Assembly: GCA_030849065.1 (NCBI GenBank)
Contig: JASAON010001650.1
Coordinates: 109,532 to 173,531 of the forward strand
Direction of reading: 5' to 3'
Length of the DNA stretch: 64,000 bases
DNA from: Jaenimonas drosophilae
Taxonomy: Eukaryota; Euglenozoa; Kinetoplastea; Trypanosomatida; Trypanosomatidae
The translations under genes and the position numbers were made by a program. A model generated the notes under the pieces. The model had not been told where the DNA came from. It did not search any database and saw nothing but the letters and a program-made list of their open reading frames with translations. Below are positions 39,654-49,233 of this stretch, one piece after another (the first letter of the stretch is position 1; every line of letters starts with the position of its first letter).

Positions 39654-42041
39654 CTACTGGCTCTTTTTTGAGGCTGAAATGGTAGTGAGCTCGATATCAT
39701 TTTGATCTCCCCCAGCATCTCCGCTACGTGTACCTGGAGATGTTCCATTCATTGTGTCATTTGCGTGCTCGTACAGCTGCTGAATATAGCGAACTGCACT
39801 CTGTGCAGGAATAACCACCGATGCAGGTCCCGTCTCCTGGAATTCCTCCCACTTTGTGCGGATGAAACCCTGGAAGAATAGGGCTACCACCACAATAACA
39901 AGCAACAGGAGTGTTGGTGAGGTCAACACATACCACAACTCATTCCACCCTAGCAGGAGCATCACTGGAAACACCCACGCAGGGAGGCGCTGCTTGCTTG
40001 CCTCGAGAGTCCTGATTTGCAGCTGCATCGTGAATTCACACTTCTGTGAAAAGAGCTCGTACGCTCTGCTCACCGCCTGGGCATTCATGAGCACAAACCG
40101 GCTCTGGATGCCACTGGTTGCCTTCCCCGCGGTGTCTTCTTCGCCCTCCTCTGCATGACTCAAGTTAACTCCAATAGGGTAAACAGGCAAGCTGGTCAGG
40201 CTAGTGCACTCCAGGAAGAATGACCGTTCCTCATCCTGGTCTGCCACACTGAAGATGCGTCGCTCTTGGGCGACTTGCCGCGCACAGCATGACTTTGTCC
40301 CGTCCAACTTTGAGATTTCGCCACCCGAAGTCAGCCGAAGTCGGAAGTACAGCAGGCAGGATAGAACCGATAGTCCTGCGAGTTGTGCGGATGGCACGGC
40401 GCGTAATAAGCCCTTTGTGGTACTGAAGAAACTGATGCTGCCATCGGGGCCGTGGGTCAGGCAGTGCTCGAAGCCTCTGTGGGCCGTCTCGCTTGCAGTC
40501 TCGGCCATTGCTGCTAGTCGCGTATGTGTCTTGGTGAAGACCGCACGGGTAACCTGATTGGCCACTGCCGCTCGCATGGTAGGGTCTGCGCTCACTGCGG
40601 AAGTATACTTTCCGAATAAGCTGTGTGCGGGAGGATCTGCTCGCAGCTGGTCCACCGCCTTATTGAGACGACGGCACATACCAGACCAAAACGTTCTCAC
40701 GAACTCGTTGCACGTCTGCTTGTCAAGGACAACTTGAGCATCTTCCTGATCATCAGTCGAAGACTTTGGCGGAAGCTGAAAGGTATGCGCCGCTTTGAGG
40801 ACCTGTCGGATGCTGTCATCTACCGCAGATTGCACTGCTGACTCAATCCCACCAAGGGCCACTGTGGCGATGTTCCTCGCATAGAGGTTCATCGTCTTCA
40901 CTGACAACGCCTGGAGCTCCTGCTGCAGCTCCTCCGCAAATGCCGACACAACATCTTGCTGGTACAGTGTTGTGTGAGTAGTGTAGGAAGCCAAACGCTT
41001 CGTCATCTCCTCATCCAGTGCAGTGACAAGGCCCTCGATCATCTCACCACGCTCAATCCTTGCCTCGAACTCACGGCAATACTCCGTATGCGCATCCACC
41101 TCCTGTGTTTTCACTTCAAAACAACGGTGATGTGCAAGCATATTGCGCTGACTTGGGATGTCTAAATCCTTACTGGTCCGGATAGCTTCCCAGCAATTGC
41201 TGAGGTAAGCTGGGAGACCCTCAAGGGGCACCCCACGGAACATTGACTCATGACGGAAGAGGTACTCCGGGCACTGTGGGCTGGTGAACCAGTCACGAAG
41301 CGAGTCGAGGGAGTGGGAAAACTGCTCCTGTTGGAGCTTGTAGTGGGGCAGAAAGTAGAACTTGAGAAGAAAGACATCGTCAATGGTGGCCTTGGCAAAT
41401 TTGGCGGGACGAGCAACCCCATCCCAAATGGTGTCAAAAGACGTTCGAATCGTCTTGAGACTTGGCGCAGTGTCCTCCTCCGTGAAGTCTCGCAGAACAA
41501 TCAGCAGAGTTGGGCGTTCCTCTGCATGATAGCTGTCATGTGAAAAGAGCTGAAGGTTCACCTCAAACATGGTTCTTAGAAGGCTCAAGTTGGCAGCATT
41601 GTAGCGACCAACGTCCACCGCCCACATGTTCACAATAAGGGTGTCTGCCACACAGAGGCCAAAGAGGGATAGCTGACGCTCAAAGCTTTGATCCTCTCCA
41701 CGCTCAACTCCGTCCGTACCTTCAAAGTCTACAACCAGCAATGGAGAGGCTTGGTTACTGCCCTGTGCACAGTTAAGGAATGCACCCTTGGTGGTTTGGC
41801 CACGACGCACAGTCTCGTCCAGAGTCTGGAAATCTGTAGAAAAGAGCTTGTTAAGGAGGGTTGACTTGCCACTGCTTTGGCCGCCAAAGACACCCACCAC
41901 ATGGTACTTGACTCCAACGCTGCGAAGACGTTCTTCCGTGGTTAAACCAGAGTCACCACTTGACACAAGTGTGCTAAGGTGATTCGTTAGCTCGCCTTCT
42001 GCGGACAGCTCGCCATTCTCATCAATCAGGTGCAAATTCAT
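39654..42041 (-). CDS. SEY1: Sey1/RHD3-type dynamin-like GTPase (atlastin functional homologue)
   Basis: A 795-residue Sey1/RHD3-family GTPase that fuses ER tubules into three-way junctions. The first ATG is at 42039-42041 (MNLHLIDENGE); an in-frame GTG lies three codons upstream. GTPase motifs are the P-loop GGQSSGKST (about 53-61), the G2 Thr in GQTTKGAF (83/84), the G3 DFEG (105-108) and a G4-like LRDF. These match RHD3/Sey1 wording, including the early LSTLV and FGLCVADTLIVNMW segments. A long helical bundle follows to about residue 680. Near 689-725 two closely spaced hydrophobic stretches (WVFPVMLLLGWNELWYVL; TLLLLVIVVVALFFQGF) form the expected membrane hairpin, then a cytosolic tail. 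The length matches the family. Intact. Confidence 0.95.
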   Translation of the reverse strand: MNLHLIDENGELSAEGELTNHLSTLVSSGDSGLTTEERLRSVGVKYHVVGVFGGQSSGKSTLLNKLFSTDFQTLDETVRRGQTTKGAFLNCAQGSNQASPLLVVDFEGTDGVERGEDQSFERQLSLFGLCVADTLIVNMWAVDVGRYNAANLSLLRTMFEVNLQLFSHDSYHAEERPTLLIVLRDFTEEDTAPSLKTIRTSFDTIWDGVARPAKFAKATIDDVFLLKFYFLPHYKLQQEQFSHSLDSLRDWFTSPQCPEYLFRHESMFRGVPLEGLPAYLSNCWEAIRTSKDLDIPSQRNMLAHHRCFEVKTQEVDAHTEYCREFEARIERGEMIEGLVTALDEEMTKRLASYTTHTTLYQQDVVSAFAEELQQELQALSVKTMNLYARNIATVALGGIESAVQSAVDDSIRQVLKAAHTFQLPPKSSTDDQEDAQVVLDKQTCNEFVRTFWSGMCRRLNKAVDQLRADPPAHSLFGKYTSAVSADPTMRAAVANQVTRAVFTKTHTRLAAMAETASETAHRGFEHCLTHGPDGSISFFSTTKGLLRAVPSAQLAGLSVLSCLLYFRLRLTSGGEISKLDGTKSCCARQVAQERRIFSVADQDEERSFFLECTSLTSLPVYPIGVNLSHAEEGEEDTAGKATSGIQSRFVLMNAQAVSRAYELFSQKCEFTMQLQIRTLEASKQRLPAWVFPVMLLLGWNELWYVLTSPTLLLLVIVVVALFFQGFIRTKWEEFQETGPASVVIPAQSAVRYIQQLYEHANDTMNGTSPGTRSGDAGGDQNDIELTTISASKKSQ

Positions 42042-42624
42042 GATTGCCACGTGTGTTTTGAACTAGAAAAGGAAGACAAAGAGAGATGATGACGATGATA
42101 TCGAGCTCATTCATTAGAGGTGTGTTGTACTGTGAATTGCAGTTTCTGAACTGGTTCGAGTAGGCACCAAGTCAAGTTGGGTTATGTAGGGGAGTCCCAT
42201 TGAGGGTGTTATCGACGAGGCACAAGGTGGGGCTCCACTTGAAGGAGGTACCTTCAAAAGTGAGGGACCTCTCTCCCAATTTCCCAAGAGGTGGGTATGG
42301 TGGCGTTCATAGCACAAGAGCTGAAGAAAAATAAAGCAATCCAAGGACTGTACATCCAATGATAGGTTTAGATGAATGAATCAAGGTGTATGTAGAGCAC
42401 ACACATACACACCATGCTCGGGAACTGATGCTGTCTGGTACGTTCATTCACGTGTTGTTGAGCCCACACGTGGCAGATCGTGGCAATAACAGTAGCAACT
42501 AGTGGAGGGGACTTGGACGACAACTATCCTTGTTCGGGCTCCCACTATTGGCGGGTATCCACCAAACATGACCAGTAAAACGACGCTGTGAATAAGAAAG
42601 TTGCGCTTCCGCTTCCGCACTCAC
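42042..42624. other. Intergenic spacer with imperfect hairpin, NIT-receptor gene to Sey1
   Basis: About 580 nt. It contains TTGAAGG (42239-42245), a 5-nt loop and CCTTCAA (42251-42257), with partly complementary flanks that lengthen the hairpin. No gene is supported. Confidence 0.5.
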
Positions 42625-45600
42625 TTACATCATCGCAGCTTCGTTGATCAAAACAATCTCAATGGCCTGGATGCTGAAGGGAGAAAACCCCAATTCAGAG
42701 AAGGGTCCATTTTCTACGCACTGTCTCACAAGGTGCAGCACATCCTGCATGTGCGCCAGTGTTGAACGACCCAGGAAAGCGGTGGAGGTGTTGGAGCCGT
42801 AGGTATCAATTGCATTTTGAAGGTTCAGACACAATGCAGTCATGCGCCGGTTGTCAGAATCCGTTAACCGACGGTTTGTTGGCTCAAGTTCCGCGACGGC
42901 ACACGCAAATGGGTAGTACTCTCGGAATAGTACTATCCAGCTACGGATGGTCTGGTCATACGCCGTTGGATCTGAAGGCAACCCGCTCCTACTGAGGACA
43001 CGCTGCTTCGATAAGGATGCTCGTCGGGTGCCATCTCCTGTGGGGTGTTCCACCGGGGCGGCGGTTCGCCATCCGAGGCAGTACGCAGCTCGCATATCGT
43101 GGCGTGCGCGTCGGTTGCATCGAACTCCCTCCGTGAGTGTGATGGTCTGCTCCTTGCTCGCAATGCGTCTACTGTATTGATGGAAGCGGGTGTCCTCCGA
43201 GTCCATGTCTAGCAGCCGTACGCTATCCTCTTCCTCTTCCTCGGCGTCCTCCGTTGGTGCCGCGGCAGAAGCCTCACTGTCGCCCTTCTTCTTCTTCTTC
43301 TTCACGGTCTCAATACTCTTTGACGTGACGGTGCGTGCGTAGCAATACATGTCCATCGGAATGCCTTGTAGATCCAGTTGGCGGAACCGTTCAGGGATGT
43401 TATCTGCGGAGAAAAATGCGTGCACAGTGTTCTGCTGATCGCTATCCCACTTTGAGCCCTTTGAGGTGATGGACGTGCTGTTGTTCATCATCCATGAGTC
43501 TTTGCGGTTCAGTCGGCCCTTGGGGCTTGTCGGGTTGGATGACTCAGGATCCGATGGTAAGGTCTTGGACGTTTCATCCATCAAGGCTTCATCGGAAGAA
43601 CGGAACATCTCCTGTGCACGGCCGCTCTCGAAGTCCGCATCAAAGCGCTGCTTCTCGGCAACCATTTGCTCAATCGCTCGCTCACTCGCCACGACGTGCT
43701 CCTTATGGATGCGACCCAGCTGCCGTAGTGCATCGATCTCGTGCATCACCTCTCCGTAAACCACACATGAGGTGAGACAGGAACTCTTCGCGTCTGGAGT
43801 GTATTGAGGGCTGACCTTTTCAGGGAGCGTCATTTCATCATCGGAGTCCACTGACGTAGACGCCAGCAGTGCCGCTCGTTCTTCCTTCTCCGTGCGACTG
43901 GCAATCTCTGCACTGGAGAATGACTTTTGCTGCTTCTTCACTTCAAGCTTTAGCCCAAGAAGCTGCCGAAGCCAAAACTTGGCACGTGTCTTGGTGGGCA
44001 TATTTGCAGTGGCCGCCAACAACTCCGTGTGATTGGAGTTCTGCGCATCACCTGTCGTGAGGTCAGTTGCACCTTGAGGCTTGGCTGCCGTCACGTCGAG
44101 GGATGGGTCAAAGAAGGGAGACTTGGACCAGACCTGAAAGTAGTTCTCCATTGGTTCCAGCGTTGACGGAACAGAGGAGAAGCTGGGGATGTTGCCCACC
44201 GCCGCGCTGCCACTGCCCACCACCATCGACGGCACATCAAGCTGGCGGTGCAGGCAGTACTCCTCCACGGCAGCGCAAATGCTGAAGGCGGTGAGGTGGG
44301 GGTATGGAATGTCCTCGCACATGTTCAGCCACAACATTGCACTGTCACCGCATTGCTGTAGGAATGCGCCGGTCTTGGAATGAGGCATATGCGCGTTGGA
44401 AAAGTGGCACAGTTGATGGAGAATGTCGCGGCAGTACTTGCTGTAGTTGAGCTCACGGCGATGAACCTTCTTGCCCTTTTTGCCGTGGATACTCGTCTGA
44501 AGCAGGTCCAGCTGCGTGATGCGATTCTCCGTAGGTACGGTCGTACCTGTTTCGTCCAGCGTCAAGATGGTGGCAGATCGGTCATCATCGGACTTCAAGT
44601 GAATGTAGGCGAAGCTCACGTGAATCGCCACCAACCCATCGCGCACAAATAGGGCTGGCCTACAGAAGAAGTTGCCGTGGACCAGGGCTGATTGCGGGGC
44701 GCCTGGAGGTGGGAGACGCATAGGCAAAGGGAGAAACGGCTCTAGCTTCTGAACCATCAACGCGGATAGACACAGGCGGTGTTCCTCAATGGTAATGGGT
44801 CGTCGCAGTGAGCCGTCCACGAGGCTCTGCTCCTCAATCATCGGCGATGAAGCAAAACGAAGAATACTGAGTGTGTGGTTGTGCATACGCTCGAGCGCCT
44901 GGCGAAGGTTCTGGGCGTAGTGATTGTACCGCATGTGAACGGGCATACGTCGCCAGAAGAATGCAACGGCGAGGACATGGTACACAATACCCACAATGGA
45001 GAGTACCAGAATCACAAACAGACAAGCTTCCTGCACCTTCTGTCGATGAGTGTTGATTTGATCAATGGTGTTCATCCAGTCACGTGACGTATCGGGAACG
45101 ATCACTGTGTTGAGAGTGTTAATGTACAAGCGGAGCATTTCTCCATTCGCTGGATCGAAACCGTTGTACGTCGGGGTATCAATCGTGAGCGCCACCATAG
45201 ACAAGAGGGTCTCCAAAATCACTGGCGGCAATTGGATCTCAAACAAGCCGCTATCCTTGTTGATGAATGACATCGCTGCTGGAGCAAAGCCAGGGCCAGT
45301 AACGTCCACTGTACTGTCTAAGCTACTGGGGAATCGAAGCGTACGCTCCGTGATTCGTAGTGCCGCCACTGCATCGTATATAAACTGCAACTCTTCATTG
45401 TTGCTTGGTACATTAGACAGGTCGGCGACATTATTCTCATTCGCTTTCTGAATCAAGAATTCATACAGTGCATTGACGACCATTAGCATCTGAAGAGAGG
45501 CAGCAGACTGTATTTGAGTCACGTCAGTCTTCACCAAGAAGAAGCTGGCAAGGGCAAGCCCGCCATAGTACAAGAGCACTCGATTGATGATGTTGTCATA

Positions 45601-46974
45601 GTTAGTCATGGTGTACGCGTTGATGGTGGACACGGAGGCCTGGACACGTGCTTTGCTCAATGCGCTCATATCCAGATATGCCCACGGTGACACTGACCCT
45701 AACAACAGCCGATACTCATTGTCATAGCTGTCAATTAACGAGCCAATCTTTGATATGGTCGTATCAGCAGCTGTTTGACTACCCTGGAACTCGTTTCCAA
45801 GAACGTTCCACATGATAAAGAAGGTAGTCAGGTTGTTTGCATAACTATCTCGTTGCACAGCCAATGCATTCAACGCTGCTGCCGCCGCTGCTTCCTCGAC
45901 CAAGTCGGTGACGAGCTGATTCAGCAGTTGGGCCATGCGGACGACCTGCTTCGAGTCCTTGTTGTCTGTCACATCCCTGTAGGAAACGCCGAAGGCAATA
46001 ATCATGAAGATGAATGGAATCAGGACAATAAAAGCCGTCAAGCAGAATGGGTTAAAGAGGGAAACCGATCGAATACCACCACGGAGTGGCATGCTCTCAA
46101 TATCCTTCGGCGGCTCCTCATCCTTCTCCTCCAAGGTTTGCTGCTCGTCCATGTTGCGTCCACGCAGTCCGTAGTAGTTTGTGAGAACGGCCGCCCCATC
46201 GTCGGTGAGTTCGCTCGGCTGTTGAAGAGCATCCGTGCCCAAGGGGGGTAAGTCTGAGGGATTCATGGGTCGGAACAGCGCACTGGCCGCGCGGTCCTGC
46301 CTAATGACCACCTCGCGGATGAGCTGCATCGGCCCAATGCGTCGCTTGGTGTGCACCGATCCCATCGTCCCAAGTGAGAAGCTGACCTCTCGACGATCTG
46401 CCGCAAACTGTGGGAACTTTGGTGGACTCATACGACGATCGGAGGTGGTGCGCTTGCCACCAGCCGTGAGGTGTGGATCGAGGATGGAGGTTGGAGGAGC
46501 AAAAGACAACCGGCTAGCGCGGTCTGAGCGGACCTGGCCATTCACATCTGGAGTGGCCATGCCCAGAGGATCCATCAGCGGGCTCTGATCCGACAGGGGG
46601 GTGCGTGTTTGCGTATCGCTGCGGCTCAGTTGGGAGATTTGATGATCCGCTCGGATCAAGGTCAATGGCTCTGAGTCACGGTTCTCATTATTCACCACAA
46701 CATTCACCACCGGAACCCGCCTCGACCCGCCCACTGTCGGGGCTCGTCGTGAGTCGCTGTGACTGTTTTGAATTAGACTTGTTGCTACATCCGTTTGCTC
46801 CTCTGGAGAGGGGGGTGTTTGGTCCTGTGAGCGGCGGCCGGAGGTTTCCGTCAGCGCGTGGTAGGACAAGTATGGTACCTGCGAATTATGCGTGCTGTCT
46901 CGCATGCTTTCGTGTTGATTGAGCGGAATGGTCCGCTCAAACTCCTCGTCATCGCTTGAGGACTGACGAAACAT
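42625..46974 (-). CDS. Two-pass receptor with NIT-like ectodomain and possible cyclase-like region
   Basis: A 1449-residue membrane protein. The frame extends to a TTG upstream; the ATG at 46972-46974 (MFRQSSSDDEE), just after a pyrimidine stretch and AG, is taken. Residues 1-310 are disordered and cytosolic. TM1 lies at about 311-336 (FIVLIPFIFMIIAFGVSY) and TM2 at about 648-675 (LFVILVLSIVGIVYHVLAVAF). Between them ~310 all-helical residues resemble an NIT sensor domain, with the pattern of long helices, LSKARVQASVSTINAYT, a dimer-type core and a closing DWMNTIDQINTHRQKVQE. In the cytosolic part, residues about 761-1103 carry faint class III cyclase-like landmarks (LVAIHVSFAYIH; GAFLQQCGDSAMLWL; VVYGEVMHEIDALRQLG), but no metal-binding Asp pair is evident, so any such domain is divergent or inactive. 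The remainder is low complexity plus a helical C-terminus. Confidence 0.72.
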   Translation of the reverse strand: MFRQSSSDDEEFERTIPLNQHESMRDSTHNSQVPYLSYHALTETSGRRSQDQTPPSPEEQTDVATSLIQNSHSDSRRAPTVGGSRRVPVVNVVVNNENRDSEPLTLIRADHQISQLSRSDTQTRTPLSDQSPLMDPLGMATPDVNGQVRSDRASRLSFAPPTSILDPHLTAGGKRTTSDRRMSPPKFPQFAADRREVSFSLGTMGSVHTKRRIGPMQLIREVVIRQDRAASALFRPMNPSDLPPLGTDALQQPSELTDDGAAVLTNYYGLRGRNMDEQQTLEEKDEEPPKDIESMPLRGGIRSVSLFNPFCLTAFIVLIPFIFMIIAFGVSYRDVTDNKDSKQVVRMAQLLNQLVTDLVEEAAAAAALNALAVQRDSYANNLTTFFIMWNVLGNEFQGSQTAADTTISKIGSLIDSYDNEYRLLLGSVSPWAYLDMSALSKARVQASVSTINAYTMTNYDNIINRVLLYYGGLALASFFLVKTDVTQIQSAASLQMLMVVNALYEFLIQKANENNVADLSNVPSNNEELQFIYDAVAALRITERTLRFPSSLDSTVDVTGPGFAPAAMSFINKDSGLFEIQLPPVILETLLSMVALTIDTPTYNGFDPANGEMLRLYINTLNTVIVPDTSRDWMNTIDQINTHRQKVQEACLFVILVLSIVGIVYHVLAVAFFWRRMPVHMRYNHYAQNLRQALERMHNHTLSILRFASSPMIEEQSLVDGSLRRPITIEEHRLCLSALMVQKLEPFLPLPMRLPPPGAPQSALVHGNFFCRPALFVRDGLVAIHVSFAYIHLKSDDDRSATILTLDETGTTVPTENRITQLDLLQTSIHGKKGKKVHRRELNYSKYCRDILHQLCHFSNAHMPHSKTGAFLQQCGDSAMLWLNMCEDIPYPHLTAFSICAAVEEYCLHRQLDVPSMVVGSGSAAVGNIPSFSSVPSTLEPMENYFQVWSKSPFFDPSLDVTAAKPQGATDLTTGDAQNSNHTELLAATANMPTKTRAKFWLRQLLGLKLEVKKQQKSFSSAEIASRTEKEERAALLASTSVDSDDEMTLPEKVSPQYTPDAKSSCLTSCVVYGEVMHEIDALRQLGRIHKEHVVASERAIEQMVAEKQRFDADFESGRAQEMFRSSDEALMDETSKTLPSDPESSNPTSPKGRLNRKDSWMMNNSTSITSKGSKWDSDQQNTVHAFFSADNIPERFRQLDLQGIPMDMYCYARTVTSKSIETVKKKKKKGDSEASAAAPTEDAEEEEEDSVRLLDMDSEDTRFHQYSRRIASKEQTITLTEGVRCNRRARHDMRAAYCLGWRTAAPVEHPTGDGTRRASLSKQRVLSRSGLPSDPTAYDQTIRSWIVLFREYYPFACAVAELEPTNRRLTDSDNRRMTALCLNLQNAIDTYGSNTSTAFLGRSTLAHMQDVLHLVRQCVENGPFSELGFSPFSIQAIEIVLINEAAMM

Positions 46975-47636
46975 TGCTGCTGCTGAAGGGTGAATAGATG
47001 GGTGTGTAGGGTATGATTGCGTGGGGATGTCTACCAATCAGCCCAAATTGTCGGGCTGCGGCTCTCCTATTAGTAGGTACAAAAACCCACACGCAGAATG
47101 AAGCACAGCAGCAACAGTAAAACCAAAAAAGACAAAAATACCTGTTCCAACCAAATGTACTTGACCACTCCAACCAACACAAAGCACTTCGGAACTTGAG
47201 TGTGGAGTGGAGGCACCAGAATGGCAGCTAAACCACCTGCAATGAACCTTTGACGGGGCAAAAATTATAAAGGAGAATGATAGGAGTAAGATTGCGCATG
47301 CACACCCATGCAATGTCAGTCATGCCCGCCACAACGGCAGTAGTAGGGTCACATGCCTGTAACGCGGCACATGCAGAGGAGCAACGGTGAAGAAACTGTG
47401 TGTATGTGTATTGGGTTGTGAATTGAATTATTCAATGGTACAGATGTGTAGGTATACAATGGTCGTGATGTAGCGGCCCCCCCCCCGGCCTCAATTCCTC
47501 CCGAGATGGCAATCCCTCACGTCGCCAGTTGGTCGCTATGGGATGAGCAAGAAGGAATGCCTGGGCACTACGAAACAAAAACAAAGGGCAGGTTACAGGA
47601 ATCGTGACAGCAACCGTAAATCCGTCAAACCAGCCT
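46975..47636. other. Intergenic spacer, Cys/His-rich gene to NIT-receptor gene
   Basis: About 660 nt. It contains a 10-nt C run (47477-47486) and the small palindromic ATTGAATTATTCAAT near 47424-47438. In the minus sense a short pyrimidine stretch plus AG at 46983-46984 precedes the receptor start by about 8 nt. No gene is supported. Confidence 0.5.
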
Positions 47637-48887
47637 TCAGTTGGTCATGAGATCTACAGGGTTCTGGAGCACTCGCCACTTTGGGAGACGTTGCGGAAGG
47701 GACGCCCCACGGGTCGGTCGGGAGGATCCATTCACACGCTGAAGCGCACCAACTTCCTCCCACTCAGCAATGAGCTTAGAGCGTCGGTGGATGTAGTCCA
47801 AATTTGTGACCAGCACTTTGCGACCAAAGGCTGGAGCGGCGAGTGAGCTCCCGCGCATGGATGTCGCCTGATTGCGATGGGCAGAAGAGTTCACTCCCTT
47901 TTCAACGCACGGTTGTTGCTCAGTGGCAACAGAGCAGGGGTCAACGTGACAAGTCTCACTTGCCTTCTTGTCGTGTACCACCACCTTCGGGGCAGCGCTA
48001 GTGGGTGCCTTCTTGGATGATCGCTTACCACCAAAAAAACCGCAGGCTGGGCAACACACCAACTGGGGCGATTGCTCCTGTGCCATCCACGCCACCACGT
48101 CCGCCTCATTGGTACGTTGCAGTGGATGTCCACAGCAAGGGCACTGGCTGGCACAGAAGGGGTCTGTCCGCCTCTGTGCGTGGCCGTGGCCATGGGGATG
48201 ATGATGGTGATATTGTTCCCGTGACCCACATTGGCCACGGTTGTGGCCAATGTGGCCAGCATGAGAGGCATCCACTCCACAGCCCGGGCGGCGGTGGCAG
48301 CCCGCACACCCGCACCGATCTCCATCTGCCTTCGGATGGTTTCCGCGGTGTGGCACGGTGCAGTTGGCAGCACGCTCGCAGTTGTGGTATGAGCCAGCCT
48401 TCATCATCTCCTCACGCCGGGCAATAAGTTCCTCCTGGAGCTCTTGACGGCGGCATTCCAATTCTCTGTTCAAAGCGCGTTGGTACAAATTGCCATTACG
48501 GCGGCGGAGAAGCTCTGCCGTATTGGCACGATAGGAACTTCTCGGGAGGGAGGCAGATAAGGACCTCAGGTGATCCATCTTTTGTTTGCGGGTGGCAAGA
48601 TTTTGTTCCTGACGATGCAGCGCTTCCTCTTCAGCCATTGCGGCGCGTTCGGGGAGGCAACTCTCACACCGGCGTCCCACCTCCGCACCAGAAATCTTTA
48701 CATGACCAGCACCATCTGAGCACCCCCTTGTTCTGCCGCATGCTCCATGTGAGGCGCGACGTGACTTAGAACAAGTGCAGTATGCCATGCAGCAACATGG
48801 CTGGGGACGACGGCTTGGCACCTGGCAGGTGTCCACGTTGCACACACACACTACTGGCGGAGCATCTGCAGCGCATTGCTTCATCAT
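47637..48887 (-). CDS. Cys/His-rich protein with zinc-ribbon-like C-terminus
   Basis: A 416-residue protein of unknown function, remarkable for its cysteine and histidine content. In order: an N-terminal Cys cluster (VCVCNVDTC, CCCMAYCTCSK), a basic coiled coil at about 130-165 (RALNRELECRRQELQEELIARREE), a Cys/His region (CGCAGCHRRPGC) and a His-rich tract (HHHHPHGHGHAQ). A paired CPCCG and CCPACG about 30 residues apart follows, which has the spacing of a zinc ribbon. CGCAGC has the same CxCxxC form as the tandem Cys-rich proteins A and B, so it may be a distant third member; the overall similarity is too low to be sure. No TM segment. Two ATGs lie at the start (48882-48887); either may be used. 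Confidence 0.75.
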   Translation of the reverse strand: MMKQCAADAPPVVCVCNVDTCQVPSRRPQPCCCMAYCTCSKSRRASHGACGRTRGCSDGAGHVKISGAEVGRRCESCLPERAAMAEEEALHRQEQNLATRKQKMDHLRSLSASLPRSSYRANTAELLRRRNGNLYQRALNRELECRRQELQEELIARREEMMKAGSYHNCERAANCTVPHRGNHPKADGDRCGCAGCHRRPGCGVDASHAGHIGHNRGQCGSREQYHHHHPHGHGHAQRRTDPFCASQCPCCGHPLQRTNEADVVAWMAQEQSPQLVCCPACGFFGGKRSSKKAPTSAAPKVVVHDKKASETCHVDPCSVATEQQPCVEKGVNSSAHRNQATSMRGSSLAAPAFGRKVLVTNLDYIHRRSKLIAEWEEVGALQRVNGSSRPTRGASLPQRLPKWRVLQNPVDLMTN

Positions 48888-49233
48888 TAATCAATCAGAA
48901 TTAATCCTGTCCTTGTCTGGTGCACAGCGCAAATACATAGAAGTAACAGGTAGACCAACAGTGGAAAAAGGAGAAGAGAGTACATGACAATCAAGCTGAA
49001 CACACATACATGAGGTAACCCAGTAGCCCACTAATCAACGAGAACAGAAGATTTTTGTCAGCACCAACCCACACATACACAAACACCTTTCCCTGTGCGA
49101 ATGACAGTCGACCACTTCGTCACTTTCCACGTCAAGAGGGTGATGGCACGGTGAGTATGGAGTAATAAATGGAAGGAGAACGTACCATGGGAAAGATTGC
49201 AGTCTCTCGTCACTCCTCTGCGCCATCTGTTCC
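48888..49233. other. Intergenic spacer, Rpn8 gene to Cys/His-rich gene
   Basis: About 345 nt with no gene-like frame. ATTAAT motifs at 48886-48891 and 48900-48905 are the only pattern noticed. Confidence 0.45.

Noticed and set aside
46975..47037. 21-residue extension of the NIT-receptor frame
   Set aside because: Begins at TTG; the first ATG is at 46974 after a pyrimidine-AG.
47477..47486. 10-nt C run
   Set aside because: Simple homopolymer in a spacer, with no neighbouring structure.
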